DNA of 64,000 bases from Manihot esculenta (taxonomy: Eukaryota > Streptophyta > Magnoliopsida > Malpighiales > Euphorbiaceae). Of this stretch, positions 11,969-23,647 are shown piece after piece. A program made the translations under genes and the position numbers. Positions within the stretch are counted from its first letter, which is position 1; every line of letters begins with the position of its first letter. Location: positions 5,373,379 through 5,437,378 of the forward strand of contig NC_035164.2 of the NCBI RefSeq assembly GCF_001659605.2, in the 5' to 3' direction. The notes beneath the pieces are model-generated. The model saw only the letters and a program-made list of their open reading frames with translations, did not search any database and was not told the DNA's origin.

Positions 11969-13505
11969 TCATAAAGAACTCGACCTCGAGTTGTCAGCGG
12001 CAGAGTAATACTGAAATAAATCCGCCACGTTAAATGTCTTAAAAATTTTCACATAATTTGGGAGGTCAAGAACATTGGCATTGTCATTAATCTTCTGAAT
12101 AATCTGAAATGGACCAATCTTCTTTGGGTCAAACTTTTTTTGTCCTCCATCACATTCCTTGTGCAGATACACCATAACTTGATCACCGACATTGAAGAAC
12201 TTGAAACGCTCTATGCACTGAAATTCTCCTATACACAACTACAAAGGGTAACATCTTCGTAGAGCTATAGACAGAACTGTTGTAAGTAAATTCTGCTTAG
12301 ACAAAAGCAAGATCCCATTTAGTTTTCTTATCATTATAGATACAACGCAGAAGATTGCCAAGAGTGCAGTTCACCATTTTAATTTGGCCATCAGTTTGAG
12401 AATGAGCAGCACTACTATATCGAAGTTCAATCCCAAAACACTTCCATAGGATCACCCAAAAGTGGGCTAGAAACTTCATTTCTGTCAGAAGTAATAGTCT
12501 TAGGTATGCCATGCAAACGAACAACCTCTTGAAAAAACAGTTTTGCAATATGAGAAGTATCATTAGTTTTTTTGCAATGAATGAAATGCGTCATTTTGGA
12601 GAATCTATTAACGATAACAAAAATGGAATCAGATCTACGTTGAATACGTGGAAGACTAAGAACAAAATCATAGTCAAGTCCGCCCAAGGGTATTCTGGTA
12701 TAGGTAATGGAATATATAAGCTCGTATTATGGGCATAACCCTTTTGAGTTTGATAAACGAGGCACCTCTATACCATCCAACCTGTATCATTTTTTAATTG
12801 TGGCCAATAAAAATACTCCTCTAAACCAGCAATGGTTTTGTCATGCCCCAAATGACTACTCAAACCTTCACTACAGACCTTTCGAATTAATTTTTCCTGC
12901 ACAGAAGAATGAGAATGTATAACCTATTTTCCTTAAAAAGAAATCATCATGTATCAAGAACCCATCAACAGGCTGATAAGCCTGAACCTTCGCCCATATA
13001 TCAACAAAATCATCATTTGTAGCATACAAATCTTTTAGAAATTCAAAATCCACAACCTCCTGACTAACTGTAATAAATAAAGTAGCCCTCCTACTCAAAG
13101 CGCCTACTATCTTATTACTATGGCCAACCTTATATTTTATGACATAGTGAAAAGCTCTAAAATAACCTGTCCATCAAGCATGCATCTTATTTACATATTT
13201 TTTAGTCTTAAAGTGAATAAAAGATTGATGATCTGTATGAATAATGAACTCCCGCCCCATCAGATACTATTCTCAAGTTTTAAAGATTCAGAACACTGCA
13301 TATAATTCCTGCTCATAAGTAGACCACTTCTTCCTATCATCATTCAATTTCTCACTAAATAAAGTAATAGGCCTATTAGACTGTGATAATACACTGTCAA
13401 TCCCAACTCCACAAGCATCACATTCAACCTTAAACAGTTTATCAAAATCAGGTAGAGTAAGAATAGGGGTAAAGTAAGCTTATCTTTAATCTCCTCAAAC
13501 CTTTT
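11969..13505 (-). pseudogene. RNase H-integrase remnant of family F copy 1
   Basis: On the minus strand, shifting frames give RNase H-like VECDACGVGID and LNDDRKKWSTYEQELYAV, then an integrase core ([40 protein letters not shown]). The integrase C-terminal segment FNVGDQVMVYL follows, with KKIGPFQIIQKINDN. Several stops and frameshifts separate them. Ty3 integrase inserts the cDNA into the host genome; here no domain is complete. Confidence 0.75.
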
Positions 13506-13602
13506 GTTGATAGAGTCGTAGGGCTAGCTGTCCAATCATCTTCCTCAATTCTGCCAAGGATGCCTCAATTGCAGCGAGTCGCGCCTCTTGGTTGTCGGCC
13601 AT
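13506..13602 (-). pseudogene. Gag N-terminal stub of family F copy 1
   Basis: ATG at 13602-13600 begins a peptide with ADNQEARLAAIEASLAEL, typical of the start of plant Ty3 gag. After about 35 codons the sequence switches to RNase H-type sequence (KRFEEIKDKL), so gag, protease and reverse transcriptase were lost in one internal deletion. Confidence 0.6.
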
Positions 13603-13613
13603 GGATGAACTTT

Positions 13614-13625
13614 GCGCTGATACCA
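13614..13625 (-). other. Primer binding site (initiator tRNA-Met type)
   Basis: The minus strand reads TGGTATCAGCGC. The plant initiator-Met primer site is TGGTATCAGAGC, so there is one mismatch. It lies between the LTR end (TTTCCA) and the gag ATG. Confidence 0.7.
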
Positions 13626-13626
13626 A

Positions 13627-13870
13627 TGGAAATAGAACTGTTTAGACTCCATCAAGAGTTTTAATTAATAATATTTGGTTAAGACAAAATTCAGAAAATA
13701 AAAAGTTAAAAGTAGAAATTTCTTATTGAATTTTCAAAAATTGAAAAGTGTCTCAACTAATGAAGAAAATCCTATTTATAATAGAAAAAATCTAATATAA
13801 AAAATTATGAAAAATTTTAAAACAATAATAAAATTGAAAATTGACCCCAAACGATTGTTACTATTCGAAA
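13627..13870 (-). repeat. Truncated 5' LTR of family F copy 1
   Basis: It matches the left LTR over about 13630-13860. The match ends near AATTGACCCC, where unrelated sequence follows, so the outer part is lost. Confidence 0.6.
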
Positions 13871-13879
13871 TGGCACAAC

Positions 13880-14250
13880 TAAAATGGAGGATGGTTCGCT
13901 ATTTTGGGCTACATGTTGATTTCGCTTGGTCAAGTAGGCTTCTAGTTTTGTTTGACAATTGTCGTCAATGATTGATTGTTGCCGGTTTGTTTGGATGGTT
14001 TTGCGACTGCATGAAATGGTGATTTGTTGCTCATTGCCCTAATTGTTGCAATCCCTTGATGAGTCGGTCTTGGTTCGGTGTAATTGGCAGGTTCTAATAG
14101 TCTTTGGGTCAGGGTTTATTCAGACCAAGTTTTTTTTTTTTTTTTTCTCTGGGCTTGGATTCATATGATCTTTGAGTTATGGGTTTAGTCTCTTGATGTT
14201 GTTTTGGACATTTTAATGCAATTTTTTTTATGGTAAAAAAAAATTAAATA
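13880..14250 (+). mobile_element. Possible LINE-type 3' tail
   Basis: A block richer in G and T than its surroundings, with no protein, ends TTTTATGGTAAAAAAAAATT. It resembles the 6780-7384 block in composition and in its terminal A tract. No target duplication was found. Confidence 0.25.
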
Positions 14251-15060
14251 AATTTTAAATAAATATTTTTTTTTATTTTTAAATTTTTGTATCAGTAATA
14301 CTTTCATCAAATAAAAAACGATTAAATTATCTCTATAATTATTGGAAGTTTATAAGCATTTTAAAATATTTTAAACATTAACAGACCAATAAATAGGAAA
14401 GCTGAAAAATTTAATAAAATCGAGATGCCTTAATAAAATTTAAAAAATGTAGAGATAATAAAAATACTCAAAATTCTGAATTTTAGTTACTCTTTGTTTT
14501 ATTTTAGTCATGTTTTTAATTTGTAAAGTTATTTGATTTCTTTTATTTTGATTCCTAAATTCTTCTGTCCAAAGGCAAGCATAAATTCCAGACATGGAAA
14601 AAAAAAAAAAAAAGAATCAGAATATATCCTAATGGTGAAGCCCACAACAGAAGAAAGCATGTTGGACCACCTTTAAATCCAAGCCAAATCAAGTTTGCTT
14701 AGATTATTCCCAAGTAAAAGTTGAGTCGTGTGACTTAAAAAGACTGTGATTTTCCGTTTTTTTTTTTTATTTTTTTATTTATAATCTAAAATTTTAATTT
14801 TAAATTAAAAAATTTCAATTTTTAAATTTATTATAATTATAATAAAATTTTAATTTAATATTAATTAAAAATAAAATCTAACATCTGTGACATTATTTTA
14901 TTTTATTTTATTTTATTTTATTTTTATCTAAAATCTACATAATAGTTAACTCTAATTCAATCTATATTAAAATTTTAATTAGGCTGAAACTCTTAATTTA
15001 AAGAATTAAAATGAGAAATAACGCCCAAATTAAAAATCATAATCTAATACTCAAAAACCT
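14251..15060. other. AT-rich intergenic DNA
   Basis: No gene seen. It includes a (TTTTA)n run at about 14892-14922 and several long A or T tracts. Confidence 0.6.
14892..14922. repeat. (TTTTA)n microsatellite
   Basis: About six tandem copies of the pentamer TTTTA. Confidence 0.8.
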
Positions 15061-15071
15061 CCTGTGTTGCT

Positions 15072-15572
15072 ATGCTTCTCTACCTTCCCACCGTGGCCCT
15101 GTTCCCTAAAACGTCGTCGTTCTCACGTACTACCACCCACCTCCCAACTATTCCCTCCTCTTCTTCCGCTACTGCATCTTTTTCACTTCCGTTATCCTCC
15201 TGCTCTTTGCCGCTGTTTTCTTCCTTCACTCTTTCGGCTCTACACACCAAATCACTCGAATTCAACTCAATTACGTCCGTGTTAACTCGTCCCCGATACT
15301 CACCATCGAGCTCTCGTTCTCTCTCCTCGTCAAGGTTCGAAATAGGGACTTCTTCTCTTTGAACTATAATTCTCTCGATGTTTTGGTTAGGTACAGAGGC
15401 TATAGGGAGAGAACCAGGGCTTGTGAGTTTTCATGGAGGTAAACTTAGGGCAAGATGATGGTCGTACGTGAATGTATCGCTTGAATTGAATGGTCTTGAG
15501 ATTATTCACGAAGTTGTTTACTTAATTGAGGATTTGGCTAGAGGTGTTATTCCCTTAAATACCAATACCAAG
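15072..15572 (+). pseudogene. LEA_2-family (HIN1/NDR1-like) gene fragment, disabled
   Basis: The frame from 15110 reads TYYHPPPNYSLLFFRY, then a hydrophobic membrane segment (FFTSVILLLFAAVFFLHSF) and the start of a LEA_2 beta domain (TIELSFSLLVKVRNRDFFSL, DVLVRYRGY). After a one-base shift near 15403 the domain resumes (EPGLVSFHGGKLRAR), meets TGA at 15456-15458, and continues to IHEVVYLIEDLARGVIP, with a GTGAGC donor at 15573. This order is typical of membrane-anchored LEA_2 proteins. The frame has TAA at 15107-15109 and no ATG, and the expected second exon was not found downstream. Three lesions in 500 bases argue for a pseudogene rather than read errors. Confidence 0.6.
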
Positions 15573-17860
15573 GTGAGCCTGAACTCTTTTTCTTCTTTGT
15601 TCTTTTCTTTTATTTCAGTTATTTGCTTTTTTATCCTAATGTGGATTTGTTTTATTTAATCATTCGTTAGAATTGTAATTTAATGGTGAATATATGAATT
15701 TGAAAATTTTCATTTGTGTTTGGCATAATTTAGTTTTAAAGGTTCCAACTAAATTAATTGAGAAATTTAAATTTAAAATTACAATAATCAAAGCAGAAAA
15801 TTTGATTTGATACGTTTTAACTAATTAGAAATTTGATTGTGGTTAAATATGAGTTAAATTAAAATTAAGTAGCTGATTATATAGATTTTAAGTAAAAATA
15901 AAATAAAATAAAATAATGGCTGCCATGTATTAAATTTTATTTTTCTTAAAATTAAATTAAAAATTTACTATAATTACAATAAATTTAAAAATTAGGGTAT
16001 TTTGATCTAAAATTAAAAATTTAGTCTATAAACATAAAACTAAAATATTTTTAAACTAATAAATCTATTTATTATAAACAGTATAACTATTTATCACAGG
16101 AAAAGTATTATTTTGATAAATTTCTTAGTAAAAATTAAAATTTTTTTAAAAGAGAGATGAATTTATAAACAAAAATTAAGATTAAATAATTTTTTTACAT
16201 GGTAGATTAACTTCATAAATATCTTAATAGAACATTAAAAGCAATTCCTAAATAAGAACCACTGATTTTTTTTTTCATAGAAAAAATTTAACGGAAATTT
16301 TCTAAAAAAAAAATGAAGTTTAATTTCAATAAAAAATGTTAATTTTATTATTATTAATTGATGATTAAACTTAATTATATAAATCGATATTAAAATATAT
16401 TAAATTTAGTATCCAAATCATGTCATTATTTATACTTTTATAAATTTCTTAATAAATATTATTATAAAATTATTATAAGGTTTTATAGTGTATCACATAT
16501 AAATTTTTGTATCGAATATAATTATATCATTTTATACACTTTTAATAATATTTAAATTTTATTCAATATACTATATAACCGTTTCAACTTCATATATTCA
16601 TTTATTTAATACGATATCCACACCGATTAATTAATTTCGAATAAATTTTTATATAAATATTTAATTTAATAATTTTAACTTATCGGTATTTTATGTCGAG
16701 CTATATATTAAATGCACCCTTATTCGTTTCTCCATTTTGGTAAGAAGATTATTAACAAAGACAATTATTTCTTATATATAATTGGATGAATTATTAAAGT
16801 ACAATCAAGTAGTGAAATATAAAAACATAAACAAAGTAAAATCAAGATAATTATAGAAGACATTGTTGTTAGAGTGTGTTGCTACTTGTTTTGTATTATT
16901 AAGTAGGATTCTACATGGTATGCAAACCAATGAAAATTATACATATATTATATGTGGGTTCCACTAAATTCATTTTTTTTAAAGCATTAAATTCAATTTT
17001 ATTATTTTATTTTACAAATTATAACTATTTTGTTTTTTGATTTAGATGTCATCTTATAATTTGATTTTCTAGCCTGCAATGTGAGTTTTCTCACATTGTA
17101 CTGAAACTGACTAATTTGGACCTGATACATAATCAACGTACACCAAAATCAGACAATAATTGTACGATTGTAAACCTAATGAATATTAGATTGAATAGAT
17201 GTGTACTTCCCATGGAACCCACAAACTAGGTAAGTGAAGAGCACAAACAATAATGCCCTTGCTAGACAATCTTAGATCATGGAACTCTGAACTTCAATTA
17301 TAATATTATTGATTCTTTAGTTTTACAATCATGAAACAGGAACTAAGTTACCAACAAAGGTTTTCAGATCAGAAGTTGATATATTTGGTCATAAAAATCT
17401 GAAAAAAATAAGGGAAAAATTGGTATTTGACTCTTGTGGTAGAGAGAAACTCATTGATTAGTCTCGCAGATTTAAAAAATAAATTAAAACATCTATGAAA
17501 TTTTAAAAAATTATTAATTTATCAATCTATTAATTTTACCAGTTAAATATCGTAAAAAAATTTAAAATATCCTCGATATGAAGTAACTAATTAATAGATT
17601 TTTTACAAAATTGAAGAACCAAATAATGAGTTTTTCCAAATCAGAGGGACTAAATAGTAAAATAATTAACGGTTAAAACTAATGTAAAGACTGATTAATA
17701 GATTTTTTAAAATTTCAGGACCGTTTAATATATTTTTCAAAATCGAATGACCAATATGTTTTTCCATAATAAGGAATAAATAGTAAATTTCTAAAAAATA
17801 AATAAAATAAAAGGGGATTCTGATAGTAATAAAGATGTTCAGCTTATTGATATTAATCTT
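15573..17860. other. AT-rich intergenic DNA
   Basis: No coding exon, RNA gene or clear transposon was recognised in this long AT-rich stretch. The second LEA_2 exon was looked for and not found. Confidence 0.5.
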
Positions 17861-18001
17861 CACATCTCATACCAAGAAAAGAGGACTTCTTGATTTGTAC
17901 AATGTTGGAAAAAAATTGAAGTTAATAATGAAGGCACATAATGCAGTAACTCACATTGGTGGATACTGATGACAAATTTGAGAAAAAGATGGACAGGGCT
18001 T

Positions 18002-21000
18002 CTACTCTTCCAATTCAAGACCAGGTATGTATTCCAAACTGACGTCAAAAACTACGGGACTATTTGGAGCCACCCTTGGCCTTCCTGGAGCTGAAGTGAG
18101 ACCTTTTGGAAATGCCAACTATGACAAGAATGAGGAAGAAAGCATGCAATTAAAAAATTACAATAACAACTTCATATTAGAGTTTCTTGTATAGTTTCTG
18201 CTCCTGATATCTCAGCACCTAGATGAGCCAAGAAAAGTAACATTGACATCTCGAAGATAATTAACCATAGAGCTTAAAGCAGATAAAAATGTCAATTAAA
18301 ACTATTTACTAAAATCTTTTATGCTAGTTTACAGAAAAGGCATCTGTATGATTTAATGAATGACTTCCAGAATACTTGAGGGAAGATCATAGACCTACAT
18401 AAATAGATGCTTAATTTCGCAGACCTCCAAAGCAGAAACGCTTGAAAAAAATACTATCAAGATCAATATAACAATGGACATGTGACTATGAAGGATGTGG
18501 CCACAAAGTGATCATGATTCATTGTTAAATATCCAGGTGGCACTGGCAGTCCATGGATGCATGTGGAATCTATGCTATTAGATTTCTGTAATATGCTCCC
18601 AACTACTTGACCAGCAATACAGACATTATACAGAATTGTGATTCACCACGGCATGAGTGTTACAATGTGTTATCAGGCTAACTCAAAGACCATATAACCT
18701 AAGATAGATTCAGCAAAATATATAACATCTATCCATTATTATTTATTTTATTTCTTCTAGTAGAAAGTTGAGGATATATCAAGTTACCGATCCTGGAATG
18801 TAGAGCCGGCGTTTCCCCCCAACTTTCATGCTCAGAATCCCTTCATCCAGTCCCTTGATCACCTATTCTAGTCATTCAAATTCAAAATCAGAGAAAATGC
18901 AGAAAAATTCATGCGGTGTAAACATTCTTCTACTTAAAGATAGTAGGTCATATTCATTATTCATAAAAGATCTACTTTTTATAAGGACTGCATGATTGAT
19001 GATGTAAAAATCTCGTCCAGAAAAACCTCAGTGCTCTAATTAAAGATATTTGTGTTCTGCTAGTCAACATTAACTTTGCTGCACCATACAGTGCTACAAC
19101 ATAAAGTAAATTCATGGATCATTTAGCAATATAAGAATGGTGATATGTGTGTCTGAGATCATAAACAGAAGGGGTTCAAATCCTATTGAAATGGTTGGCT
19201 GAAAGTGTCATGATCTATCAAGCTAATTCACCAAAATAAAAGTTTGGAATGTGGAGAAGCAAATGCGGGGTGAATACAGCAAACTAGCTAGGACGAGTAG
19301 TGTAGACTGAGATTAATACTTATACCCTAATTATTTGAATGGGGGACTGGGGGAGAAGGTAAATAAAGTATTTAGAACCAAATTCACTGGGAGTACTTAA
19401 GGAGCTTACCTGACCAGAGCCGACACGAAAAATATAAAGCTGTCCTTTCTCCAGGGAACTGTAAAACAAAATAAAAGAAAACAGAGCTGTTCACGAACTT
19501 GTTCCACCATCCAAAAATGTAGCATTGTAAATCATTAGATCACATAGAAAATTCACCTTTCCCCTATGTAGCTACTAAAATACATTTTTATTAGGCCTCC
19601 TACTCAAACCAGAATTTTTACTTGTAAATCACATATATGAGTAAGTAGCAAGCACTCAAATTCAAATCTTAAATCACAATAGAGTATCCACAATCAACTA
19701 TCAATAATGGTTTCCATATTTAACTGTTAAAAGCAAACATATTTCGTTCACGAAGACTGACCTATCAAATATTTGTCCAGATGGAACCATGGCAACATAA
19801 TTAGCGGCCACCTGTGTTTGTGAATGGTACAGGCATGAGTTAAGGTCAGAGAGAAGTTACAGGCATAAGATAAGACACAATCAGAGAGATAAGTCAATAA
19901 ATAAATAAATTTTTCAGGTATTGGCAGGCCAATAATTTTAGGCTGACTGGTGATCCTTATTCTCATAATCACTGAAACAAGGAAACTGAATGAACTGAAG
20001 TGCTGTCAGCAGACATAGAAGAATGATGATCATCACCTTGCATTAGGTCTATCTGGACTTAAACATATCCTAGATAGCGATTTTCAATTCTTTATGAACA
20101 CATTTCAATCTGCTTGGGGCTGTTTTCAGAGAAAACAAGCAACATGTATAAATTGAAGAATATACAAAGCAAAAGCTGATTGATGGCAGGAACAAATTCA
20201 CTAATCCAAAAATATAGTTGCTATGCTCAATAAGCCAAATTGTGCCATTGCTAGGAAGCTTGAAACTGGTTAGGAGATATTTCATTTTTGACATCACAAA
20301 CAATAAGGCCTTATGGATTCTGGTGAAGACTCCAGGTGGTGGTACTCATCACATCACCTAAAGTTAAGTTTATAATTTAAGCTAGCCCCATTTCATTAGA
20401 CATGAAGGTTTGGGAGCTGTGAAAATATGTCAAATCTCATCAGCTTTCCAACAAGTCCTCAAAGTTCAGTTGAAAAGGCCATACAAATGATAGAGGTCAA
20501 ACAAGATGGACATAAGCTTTAACGTCTATGCAGGTCAATAAAGTTATACTTAAATAAACTACACATCAATGAGATAAGTTTCAGGTCCTCAAGGGTTTCA
20601 CATATAGAGCTAATAAGTTTTCTTCCTTTTATTCAGTTTAAGATGAATTTACACACCTGAAAACCAATTGGAGGACTAGGGCCTTCACCAACTTTAATAT
20701 CCTTGTACTGCAATCCAGACTCTGTAATTATCATCGGTACCTTCACAAAAGAAAATTACTTCCATGCTTAGTACCGAACAGCAGCCTTCTAGGTCAGTAG
20801 CTTATGTTAACCAGAACTGAAGGTAGAAGTCCAATAGACTAATCACGTTGAGAATACCACATTTGCAAGATAATGACCCCATGTATCCAAATTAGTCCAT
20901 TGTAAAGTAGGAAAAAAGTATGTTGCAAAACAAGTAAAAACTGATTATGATAGTTCTGAAAGCACCAATATACTAATGTAAATTGTTTACAAAATGAAAT

Positions 21001-21859
21001 TAATCGAAAAGCAGGCTCTAGATTAGAAAAGGGGTGGGACAAACGGAAGTAAATCTGAAAAGAAAGACATAAAGCTTGTGCTAAGCTACTCTCATTCTCA
21101 TAAAATTGAGCTATGAAGCAAGTTTCCTTTCATGAATCCAATTTTGTAACTTAAAGTAGACATTAATGGATAAAGCAAGTAAGAAACTGTTGCAATTGAC
21201 ATTTGTAGCTAAGTAGCTTTATAAATTGATAGCATACGATGAAGACCCTTGATTAAGGAACTAAACTTTATATATATTTTTAAAATGAGAAGCACTAAGT
21301 AATAGCAATAAAAAGAACATAAAGCTTTGAACCGTTTGAAGCTAATCATGGAAACTCTTAACTCAAACATTTCACACAGTGAAGTGCAGGAGATGAGTGG
21401 CTATGTAATCTCACCATACATTTTCAAGCTCCTTCTCGCAAATATCATCACATAGCTTTGGCTTGTCTTCTGGAGGCAAGCCAGCTCCCTTTGCGTCAGA
21501 GGAGTGTACTAGTGTGCTTGAAACTCCAAAAACTAACCCAAGAACATCCCTACGCTTAATTGAACCTATATCATCCTTGAACTGATCTCTTGTCCGTGAA
21601 TCTCTAACTCTAAGCTCAAAATTTGAGCATTGAACATTGAGACCTCGAACTCTTTCACAGGAACTGCCATAGCGATTCCCAGATAGATTTCTCACAGAAC
21701 CCGAACCTAGCAACCATAATTAAGCTAATTTGTGAACGATTTATTGGAGATTCTGTTTAAGAAAGGACGATTGAAGGTAAATTCACGGTTTGGAAATTAA
21801 TTTGAAAAAAAAAGTTGTGTACCGATTGGGAGAAGCAGAGACGAAGGAGAAGCCGCCAT
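18002..21859 (-). CDS. FKBP16-3: FKBP-type peptidyl-prolyl isomerase, chloroplast lumen (FKBP16-3-like)
   Basis: Seven exons join in phase: 21859-21823, 21706-21420, 20740-20657, 19811-19762, 19458-19410, 18862-18788 and 18118-18002 (TAG at 18004-18002). They give 232 residues. Residues 1 to about 60 form a Ser/Arg-rich chloroplast transit peptide. A twin-arginine, hydrophobic segment follows (IKRRDVLGLVFGVSSTLVHS) ending near DAKGAG, as in thylakoid-lumen proteins. Next comes GLPPEDKPKLCDDICEKELE with two cysteines, then the FKBP fold: GLQYKDIKVGEGP, VAANYVAMVPSGQIFDSS, VIKGLDEGILSMKVGGKRR, VVFDVSLEYIPGLELEE. FKBPs catalyse proline cis-trans isomerisation; many lumenal members have low activity and act in photosystem assembly. 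The symbol rests on overall likeness to Arabidopsis FKBP16-3 (recalled as At2g43560). The gene looks intact. Confidence 0.93.
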
Positions 21860-22009
21860 TGTTTTGCGCTCGTTCGTCTTATTCTCGTTTTTTCTGGTAA
21901 AGAAGTGAGGAGCTCGCAACGTTCTCAAATCACAAGTGGATAACGATATCTTGTTGGCTAATTCGACCGTTGCTGAGCTGCCAGTTTGGATTGCCGGTCC
22001 GGTTCCCAA

Positions 22010-23256
22010 ACTAGCAATTCTGATTTGGACCCGTTTGTTTTTTTACTATTTCTATTATTAAAAAGTCGTGTTAATTAAAATATTAAAATCTTGATATTTT
22101 AAATTATAAAAAAATAATATTTTATTATTAAAAAATAATATTATATTATATTAAAATTAATTTAATATTTAAATAAAAATATAAAAATTTAATTGATTCT
22201 CATATTTTAAAGTTTTCAATAATTTTAAATCATGATAGATATGTAAATCTTTTTTTGAATTATACTTATTAATTGTCCATGTGTTAATTTATTATAAGAT
22301 ATTAGATTTTTAAATTGTTATTTTATACTATTCCTAACTTCTCTCCTACCAAATAGAAAAATCTTTTTAGAAATTTTTCTTTTCAAAAATTTTGATTTGA
22401 GTCTCCTCTCAATATTAACCTAGTTAAAATCGTGATCATTTTAATTTTTTATATTATATATATATATATTTGAAATGGAATTGAAAATTAAGGAAATAGA
22501 AAGAGATTGATTTCAAATTTTAGCAGTTATGGATTTGGATTTTGATGCCAGAGGACCCAGAGTGAAAATATATATTTTTAATTTATTAAAAAATAAAAAA
22601 AATTATTGTTGGACTACATCATTATTGTATTTTATTTAAAAAAATACGTTTACATGCAAATATTGAGAAAAAGAAAATCTATCTATATAAAGTATTTTTT
22701 GTCTGATACATGACATTTTATTTTTTTTTGATTTGTACACATGACATTATTTTTTCTTTTATTTTAAATATCTTTTATATTAAACAAAGTTTTTTTTATG
22801 TTTTAAATTTTATAAATAAAAGTAAAAAATAATAGAATATTTTTCTATGTTTCTATTAGATTTATCAAAATATTTTAATTAAAAAAATTCGAAGAGCTCG
22901 TCTTCTGCCTTTTGAAATATTTCTGATAAAATTTATCATTGAGCAGTAATTATACTTTTTGAACAATAATACTATAGTCTATCTAAAATAATAAAAATAT
23001 TAAATTCCAGAGCCAAATGAGTAATATACATGCACATAATATTAAAGCAAGTGGAGATTTGCATACAAATAATAGAGGGTGGGATAAGATCAAATTGTCC
23101 AGAAAGAAAAAAGTTTAGTGGACGTGAGCCTAATTTTAGAAAAAGAAAGGAGAATATGAAAGATTAAACGGAAAGGGAGGTGTATTGAGTTGATAAGTGT
23201 TTGGACCACGTCATAAAGTGTAATAATTTTTATGTTCAAAATAAATTTGTGTGGTT
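22010..23256. other. AT-rich intergenic DNA upstream of FKBP16-3
   Basis: Promoter side of the FKBP gene, then AT-rich DNA with a short (TA)n run near 22456-22469. No other feature was recognised. Confidence 0.5.
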
Positions 23257-23647
23257 CTGTAAAACATGACGATTCAAACTGATCTAAATAAATATTTGAA
23301 TTTATTTTTTATTTAATTTAAAATAGTTAATTCAATTTATTTAGTAGTTTTATACTAAATATTATATACAACTCCGATTTTATTATCTCGATGTGGAATG
23401 GCTTCCGGAGCGGAATTGACCGATACACTCTATTCTGCTAAATTTGCAACGTCATCATCGCAATTGAATTGTATCAATTTGCGACGTCCTTATTGTAACT
23501 AAATTAGATACAATTGCTAACCAAAACCGGATTTTCGAGTATTATGGTTCGCTAGTACTTCGGAAGATTCCACTTCATCTCATACGAGTAACCCTTTCCT
23601 CGAAAATCCACTAGCTCTGCACAGTTTATCTGACCCAGTGTGACTCT
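23257..23647 (-). mobile_element. Old LTR-like repeat C, left piece, interrupted by element A
   Basis: The part up to about 23400 is homologous, at reduced identity, to 39971-40160, with shared blocks ACTATTATATACAA, TTCGATTTT and CTCGAYGTGNGATAGCTT. At the right-hand piece a run CTCTGATAACAATTG, the reverse of an initiator tRNA primer site, precedes the repeat, which suggests LTRs of a minus-strand element. Element A inserted between the two pieces. Confidence 0.4.
23643..23647. other. Target-site duplication of element A, left (ACTCT)
   Basis: ACTCT directly precedes the 5' LTR and is repeated at 39956-39960 directly after the 3' LTR. Five bases is the normal length for Ty3 integrase. Confidence 0.9.

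Larger units (their letters stand above)
11390..13870 (-). mobile_element. Deleted Ty3/gypsy element, family F copy 1
   Basis: Read on the minus strand the order is 5' LTR part (13870-13627), tRNA primer site (13625-13614), gag start (13602), a junction near 13505, RNase H and integrase remnants, then the 3' LTR (about 11945-11390). The LTR relationship shows in near-identical stretches at 11560-11700 and 13630-13760. Related copies of this LTR lie on the plus strand near 47.5 and 50.5 kb. Protease, reverse transcriptase and most of gag are missing, and pol has stops and frameshifts, so the copy is defective. Boundaries are approximate, and the 5' LTR is truncated at about 13870. Confidence 0.75.

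Noticed and set aside
15072..15362. Chloroplast-targeted 96-residue protein
   Set aside because: The Ser-rich frame is a shadow of the LEA_2 frame, which carries the recognisable membrane segment and beta domain.
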